DNA of 64,000 nt from NCBI GenBank assembly GCA_027604705.1, contig JADHYV010000002.1, positions 868,001-932,000 on the forward strand, in the 5' to 3' direction. The stretch comes from Allomyces arbusculus (Eukaryota; Blastocladiomycota; Blastocladiomycetes; Blastocladiales; Blastocladiaceae). The translations under genes were made by a program, and so were the position numbers. Within the stretch, counting starts at the first letter, position 1, and each line of letters begins with the position of its first letter. The notes under the pieces were generated by a model. It made no database searches, was not told where the DNA came from, and saw only the letters and a program-made list of their open reading frames with translations. This document shows, piece after piece, positions 58,168 to 64,000 of this stretch.

Positions 58168-59850
58168 ATGAAGCCGCCGCCCGCCGCGCCCGCGACTGCT
58201 CGCACCGCGCTCCCCCGATCGCCGCACGCCGCCGCCGTCCCAGCATCCATGGCTCCGCCGCCAGACCCGCCGCCCGGCCCACGCACCGTGACGACAACCA
58301 TGCATCGCGCCAAACACTGGACGCTGCACGCCGCCGCAGATGCAGACGTCGACCACGCCGCGCCCGCTGCCGAGCCCGGACCCGGATCCGTCCCGGCCGT
58401 CAGCGCGGGCCCTGTCGTACCCTCACCGACGAGAATTGTTGCTCCCGCCACCCCCGCAACCGCCGCGGCCAACGGCGTGATCCCGCCAGACACACCAACG
58501 ACCGCTGCGGCGGCACGGCACCTTGCGCGCGTGCCGTTACTGACGCGCGACTGGCTGCATCGCGTGATCCCGCTCGGCTTCACCAATGCATTGCTGGTCG
58601 TGGGCGCGCGCGTCGCACACGTTACGGTGCGCCGCGCCGGAGTCGTGCCGGCCGCGGCACCGCCGATTCCGATGAGCGTGAGCGACGCGATTGTGGTATC
58701 GATCGCCTCTCTTGTGTGGTGGGTGGGTGGAAGACTGAGTGAAACACGCCGTCCGTGATCTAGGCCATGATCGCACACACCGAGACCGCTGGCCCCACCA
58801 CGCCACTCGACGTTGACGACGTGCCCCCTGCCGACCGAATTCTCGGCACGCACACGCAGCCGCTGCGGCCGGGGCACACGGTCGCAGCGACAGTCGCCGT
58901 GAAACCGTCGAACCTGTCGGCCAAGTACGCGACCCGCGCTGCGCATCTCGGGATCGCCCTTGCGCCGACCAAGTACGAAATTGAAGTGGTTGTGTCGCGT
59001 GTTGTGCATAGCGGGCCGCCGAGACCGCTGCCGTTGCCGCCGGGTGCAGTCGTCGAGCTGCCGGCAGCACCGACCGATCCGGCGCGCGCGTCGAGGAAAC
59101 GGTTGCGGCCGCATGTGATGAGCGGCGAGGTGGTAGGACCAGCCCCGCCGTCGCTCACGGCTGCTGCGCTCGGTCCACCGCCGCCGCGGCCGCGACTCGA
59201 GCCAGCGGTGGATGGCGATGCTGACGAGGGGCCCATTCCTCCGCCGCCGCGAAAACGGTCCAAGCACCGCCACGAGACGACGGCGTTCGCGGACCCGGTC
59301 CCTCCACCACCTGTCCCGCCGCTCCCTCCATCACCGCCACCGCCTCGACGGCGATCTCGACCCACCCCAATCTCCACTGCTGCCGTCAGCAGCACCCCGC
59401 CGTCACCAACGCACTCCCCCGGTGCCGAGCCGCCGTCTCCACCGGGTCCCACCGCGAGCCCGCACGGCAACAGCAGTGCCCTGCCGCGCGCACAGACGTG
59501 GCCGCCACCACTTCTCCCAACCCCAGCGTCCTCGAGCGACGACTTGCCCGAGCCCCGGATGGGCAGGGCCGACGAGAGGGCGCCGACACCGCGTCGACGA
59601 CGACGGCGGCATACCGGATGGTGGCCGCGCGTGACGGAGAATCTCTCGGCGTGCGTGTCATCCTCTCATTGCTTGTCGAGCTTCAGCGCTGACCCCGCAC
59701 TGACGCGACTTCTTCTTTTGTAGGTGGTGCCACGACACGCTGCGTGTCGTAACCGTGATCCGCAGAGTGCTTGAAACGCCCGTGCCACTCGACGTGCCGA
59801 GCTGGAGCGACCATGGCGAGGACGAGCCACACGCTCACAACGGCTCGTAG
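58168..59850 (+). CDS. Orphan Pro/Arg-rich protein, 512 aa
   Basis: Three exons: 58168-58692, 58764-59650 and 59724-59850. The second intron (73 nt, GTGCGT..TGTAG with a CTGAC branch) ends the protein as SAWCHDTLRVVTVIRRVLET and PHAHNGS. The first intron (71 nt, GTGGTA..CTAG) was chosen over shorter in-phase donors by its size. The N-terminal half is Pro/Ala-rich, with one ordered stretch LTRDWLHRVIPLGFTNALLV followed by VGARVAHVTVRR. After a hydrophilic link comes RPGHTVAATVAVKPSNLSAK and KYEIEVVVSRVVHSG. The rest is Pro/Arg/Ser-rich (PPPPRKRSKHRH) up to the last folded-looking segment. No family is recognised, and the protein may be nuclear given its basic patches. Confidence 0.62.
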
Positions 59851-60262
59851 TGCCGTAGATCGTACCCCGCCACCACGCACGATCACAGCAATGTGCAGTA
59901 CAATTTTTTATCGGGAAAGTCTGTCGTCGTTCGTGCCGCTCCGATCTCTGTGCAATTTCCTTGGTGTTCTGCCGTCGAAATGAAGTTGTCGGCGAGCCTG
60001 TCTGTTGATATTCGAAAACCGTCATTTCTTTGCCCTTTCCGCCCGCCAACTCGCACCACGCTCAGCACGACACAACCAGTTGGGGCTCACGCAATTCTCG
60101 CGCAACAAGGAATCAGGCAAATATCGATACATTGTATTGAATTACTCTTGCTGGTGGTCTTTTGCTCCTATGCAGCTCGCGACGTTTCAACGTCCCCATC
60201 CATCCATCCGTCCATCAATTTCAGCGCCAGGAGCGCTCCTCAACCCCAGCCCACGACCCCCA
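59851..60262. other. Convergent 3' region between the orphan and the coiled-coil gene
   Basis: About 410 bp without a gene. The part 59890-60200 is AT-richer than coding sequence around it, as expected for 3' untranslated regions. Confidence 0.5.
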
Positions 60263-63200
60263 TCACGCGCGGCTCGCCGCACGCGCCCACGGCCACATCC
60301 CACCCCCCGTGTCAGGCCCCGCAAAGCACCGCCCGCGCTCGGCCGTGACGCGAGTCACGACGCGCCGGTACTGTGCCTCACCATCGGCGTCGAGCAAGGG
60401 CGGCGCCATCGTGGCCGACTGCGACAGAAGGTCCACGTCGTCCTCGTCGTCGAGGAACACGTCCGACACCGACGAGGATGTCACGGACGGTGTCGGGTCG
60501 ATCCAGGCGCAGGCTGCGGCAGCGGCTGGGGCGGGACTCGCCATCGACACAAGCTCGAGGTCCTCGCCGAACAACGACGGCGACGGCGCAATAAGTCCCC
60601 CCGCGTCGGATGCGAGGTACGAGGCGTCCATGTCGGTCTCCGAGACGAGGTAGGACCGCGCAAACCCGCCGCTGGTCGATCCATCGGCGGTGAGCGCGTC
60701 ATCGACTGGCACATGAGTAGCGGCAGGGACCGCGCCGTGCGCAAACACGTACAAAACCCGCGCAGCGACGTTCCGACGCCGCCCACCGCGGTGCCGTTTT
60801 TTGGCCCCGCCGCTCGTGCCGCGGCACCCAGGGGATGCGGCGTGGAGAGTGCGGAACAGGCCATGGTCGACAGCGGCGCGGGAACGCATGTGCGCGAACC
60901 CGCCGTCGACGCAGCTTGCGCGTGAGGTCGGGGTCGAGCAGGTGGTGATGGCGGGGCTCGACCGCCACCGCACCGGAAAGGGCGGCGCAAGCCGCGAGGG
61001 GGTGGAGAGAGTGGGGATCGGCGCATGGATGAGATCCGTGGCGGAATCGCGGCGAGAATGGGTGATTGAGAGTGCCGGGGATGGGGCACCCGGGTCGTTG
61101 GTGTTGGCGCTGGTGCGAGAGTCGGGTCGCGCCCGGTCGTGGTCGTACGTGGGCATGCGCGGGCTGACCAGGCCGTGCGGGGGCTCTTCGTCGCAGTCAT
61201 CGTCGGTCACGAGAGACGTGGCCGGCGCCGCGAGCTCCGGGCACGACTGCAAGTCGTCGAGCAACTCGTCGTCCGGGTCATTGGCCTGGCGCAGCAGGAG
61301 CAGCGCGGCTTTAAGTTGCAAGGCAGCGCCGTCGCGCTCATTCTCGGCCCGCGCGCGCGCCAGTTCCGCGTCGGCGATTTTGGTCTTGAGCCGCTCGTGG
61401 CCGAGTCGCGCCACGAGCAGGACGGTGCGAAACAGCGCCATTGCGCGTCGCCGGTGCCGCGTTAAGTACGTATCGACATGGTCGAGAAACGCGCCCCACT
61501 GCACCTCGCGCTCGGTCCACCGCTGCGCGCCCCTCACCTTGTCACTCTCAAGCTGCGCGATCCGCGTGGCCGCTTCGGTGGCATCGCGGCCGAGTTTCGA
61601 CACTTGACCCTTCATCCGCATCACCTGCGTCTGGCATGACATGACCTTCTTGCGTAACTCGTCGCGCTCGTGCGTGACTATCTGCAACTCTTGCCGCAGC
61701 GTCACGCACTCGCGATTCAGCGGCGCGCACTCGCGCTCGCGCACGCGCTCGAGCGTCTGCAATGCCGACGCCAGCTCGTGCTGCGCCTTGTCGCGCTCCG
61801 ACCGCACTTGGCCGCAGAGCGACTTGAGTTTGTGCTTTTCGAGCGAGAGCGCATCGCGCTCGGCCGTGAGGCGCACGCAGTCGCGGCAGGAAGCGTCGGC
61901 GGGGTCGGCGTCTGACGACGTGTCGACGAAATGGTCGGCCTCCGACGACGACGCGTCGACGTAATCATCGGAAGCGTCCGAGCTGTCGGACTCGGCCGCG
62001 GATTCGCTGGCGTACTCAGGCTTGGTCGTCTCAATCGGCTCGAAGACGGCCGCGGCTTGCGCCGCCACTTCCGCGCCCTGCTCGCACGCCACGCACCCGT
62101 CGCTCGCCGGCCGGAACATTCCACTCGTGCGATCACGCATCACGCCCAGTGTCTGCAACGCCGCCTCGAGTTCAGCGCGTGCGCGGTCGCGGTCAGCGCG
62201 AATATCGCCCGTTTCGACCTGGAGGTTATACTGGGTCATGGCGAGCGCCTTGTTCTCGGCCGCGAGCCGCGTAACCTCGTTCCTCGCCGCCTCCAAGTCG
62301 GCGACAAGCACCTGCGACTGGGCCTGGTGGTGGCTCCACCGGTCGCGCTCGATCAAGATCCGGTGCCGGTCGGCGCGCAACACGCGGCACTCGGCCGTGA
62401 GCCGCATGCATTCAGCGACGGCCGCGTCGCGCTCGGCCACACAGTGTGCGGCTTCGGCGCGCGCCGCGTGGCAGTCGGCAGCGTGGTCTTGCAGTCTTGC
62501 TTCGAGCGAGTCGATCCGGTCCGCGACGGCGTCGCGGTCAGCGACGAGACGGTCGATCTCGGCATGCGCCTCGGCGAGCTCGTGCCGCAACTTGGCCTTG
62601 GCGCGGTCCGACTCGTGCCGCACCCAGTCGACCATGGCCTCGGCAGCCGCCAGGTCCTGCCGCACGCGGCGCCCGTCGCGTTGCCAGTATTGCTCTTCGG
62701 CGTCGCGAACGGCGGCGAGGTCGGCATTCAGCCGCGCGACTTCCGCTTCGAGACGCGCGGCTTTGGTGATGAGCATCGCGCGGTCGCCAGCGAGTGCGGC
62801 GAGAACCGGGTCGGTCGCGTCGGTAATGGAGAGCGGTGCAGAAAGGGAGAGGGGGGTCGAGTTTGGGGTGCGGGCCGTTGCGGCGAGCCGGGAAGAAGCG
62901 CGGCTCATGTCGTTGGATGCTGAATCGGAGTCGTCGTCATTTTCGTGGTTGTGATCAGGGTTGTCGGACGGTGGGATCGGGCCGGCCGCTTCACGGTGGC
63001 CGACGGGCAAGTCGGGCGTCTCGGAGCCTAGAGAAGGGAGCAAGCGGTACGTCAGCCAGGGATGCGATCGGCGGCGCGCGGTCTCCATCAGGCGCGCCAT
63101 CACCGCCCACGCCACCGTGCACACCTACCGCGGTGAAGCCGGCTCAACGCGTCGGTGCTCGCGCAATCGATCCGGCCATACGATGCCGTTGAGAAGGGGC

Positions 63201-63399
63201 TCGATGCGCGCGTCGACACTGGGCTCGCCGGCAGCGCAGTCGCGGCCGGGCACGGAGCGAGTGTCGCCATGACGTTTGGGTGACCGACCGAGGTCGCAGA
63301 GCCGGGATCGCGGCCAGCGCGCGACGGCGGCGGTGACGGCGACATGCACGCCGGGCGAGTTGGCGGAGCAGATGGAGAGATTGAGAGGGATAACGGCAT
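60263..63399 (-). CDS. Long coiled-coil protein
   Basis: Two exons, 63129-63399 and 60263-63027, about 1011 aa if the first ATG is used (968 aa from the ATG at 63270). The 101-nt intron (GTAGGT..CTAG, CTGAC branch) lies in a stretch that is also open in another frame, so the start could be misread without it. Residues from about 200 to 700 form heptad-rich coiled coils (KAARLEAEVARLNADLAAVR, RAKAKLRHELAEAHAEIDRL, KKVMSCQTQVMRMKGQVSKL). They are broken by an acidic Ser/Asp stretch (SDSSDASDDYVDASSSEADH) and by Cys-x-x-Cys pairs (GCVACEQ, ASCRDCVRL). The last 300 residues are disordered with a basic patch (AKKRHRGGRRR) and an acidic patch (DDEDDVDLL). No family is recognised; a cytoskeletal, centrosomal or Golgin-like role would fit the shape. 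Confidence 0.75.
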
Positions 63400-63881
63400 C
63401 GTGCTGGTCGCGCACTGCAGAGAGAGAGAGAGAAAGGGAGGGCGATGCGCAAGAGCGCCGCGTGCGCGGCAAGGTCGGTCGGTATTTGTATCTGTCGTCA
63501 GTCGTGTCGTGTCGTGCAGGCAGCGACGGGCAGAGGCAGTCTCAGTGGTGGTGGTGGAAAGGAGTAAAGTGGGGAGAGAGGGCAGAGCTCGAGATTGCGT
63601 TCAAGTCGACCGAGTCGGCCGAGTGGCCCGTGGGTCGCGCTGCCGACTCGACCGCCCCCGTGCGCCGCTTTGCACGGTGGCCGCGGCCCGGCCACGCCGC
63701 CCAAGCGCGTCGCGCGCGTCTTTCTGTCATGTCCGCGGCCGCGCGCGCGTCCGCACCTGACTGGGCGGCGCGACGATCGCCCGACACAGCGGCTTTGAAC
63801 GAGCGAGGAGTATCGGAGCGAGGAGACACAACCAGATGCATTCGAAAATTGCAAGCACACCCACCCACCGCGACCGTCCAT
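63400..63881. other. Intergenic: promoter side of the coiled-coil gene, 3' flank of the right-edge gene
   Basis: No gene supported. It holds a short GA-rich run on the + strand (about 63419-63440) and Arg-rich chance frames. Confidence 0.5.
63419..63440. repeat. GA-rich simple repeat
   Basis: A run of alternating g and a (agagagagagagagaaaggg-type) in the promoter region of the long coiled-coil gene. Confidence 0.7.
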
Positions 63882-64000
63882 TCACTCGTCGTCCTCGTCA
63901 TCATCGCTCGCGCGCTCCGTGTACTTGCCCTCCATATCCACGCGGCGCCGCTTATTCGCCGCGCCCGTCACCTGCTTGGTCCGGTCGCGCAACTCCTCGA
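63882..64000 (-). CDS. C-terminal end of an unidentified protein (5' part beyond window)
   Basis: The last 39 codons of a minus-strand gene, open to the right edge. It reads EELRDRTKQVTGAANKRRRV then DMEGKYTERASDDDEDDE and stops. The basic KRRR patch followed by an acidic tail is common in nuclear proteins. Codon composition suits a real gene (dense acidic and Lys/Arg codons, natural stop), but the family cannot be told from this piece. Confidence 0.55.
   Translation of the reverse strand, partial: EELRDRTKQVTGAANKRRRVDMEGKYTERASDDDEDDE

Noticed and set aside
63001-63124. Start of the long coiled-coil gene at the in-frame ATG or GTG near 63100-63124
   Set aside because: This stretch is better explained as a 101-nt intron with a polypyrimidine-CTAG acceptor; the first exon lies upstream and phases match.

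Overview
The window is nuclear DNA of a very GC-rich eukaryote, almost certainly a fungus. LYS2, the alpha-aminoadipate reductase of fungal lysine synthesis, is present and split by introns. With it are glycogenin, a TOM1/HUWE1 HECT ligase, MOB4/phocein, a Bud6/Aip3-type polarity protein and VPS29. A cyclic-nucleotide-gated (CNG) channel-like gene, the high GC, and long Ala/Pro/Ser/Gln/His runs point to a zoosporic lineage, most likely Blastocladiomycota (Allomyces-like). That placement is inference; no rRNA or other species marker is present.

Sixteen protein genes are supported. From left to right: glycogenin (-, cut by the left edge); an orphan multipass membrane protein (-); a giant HECT E3 ligase of about 3480 aa (-); MOB4 (+); a proline-rich protein ending in an H2C2-type zinc module (+); a CNG-channel-like gene of nine exons (+); a C2HC zinc-finger protein (-); a Bud6-like protein (-); a 1621-aa poly-Gln/His regulator-like protein (+); a coiled-coil protein (+); a motor-only kinesin (-); a ten-exon PH-like protein (-); LYS2 (-); VPS29 (-); an orphan Pro-rich protein (+); a coiled-coil protein (-). 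The C-terminus of a further gene (-) lies at the right edge. Neighbours are not functionally clustered.

Reading frames were joined by finding GT..AG introns that keep phase and restore family motifs across the junction. Most introns are 63-85 nt, with donors such as GTACGT, GTGCGT or GTACGC, and many have a CTGAC-like branch site. Longer introns (about 100-490 nt) also occur. Junctions that stay ambiguous are flagged in the entries. High GC makes long open frames common on the wrong strand, so most long antisense ORFs were rejected.

The main oddities are the CNG-like channel, which keeps S1-S6 and a cyclic-nucleotide-binding domain but has no recognisable GYG-type selectivity filter and carries a 22-nt microexon at the start of S6; a phage/plasmid-looking helical domain inside the poly-Gln regulator; an integrase-type zinc module at the end of a host proline-rich protein; and a kinesin that is all motor domain with a large insertion. 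I saw no rRNA, tRNA, CRISPR array, transposon, LTR element or virus-like element.
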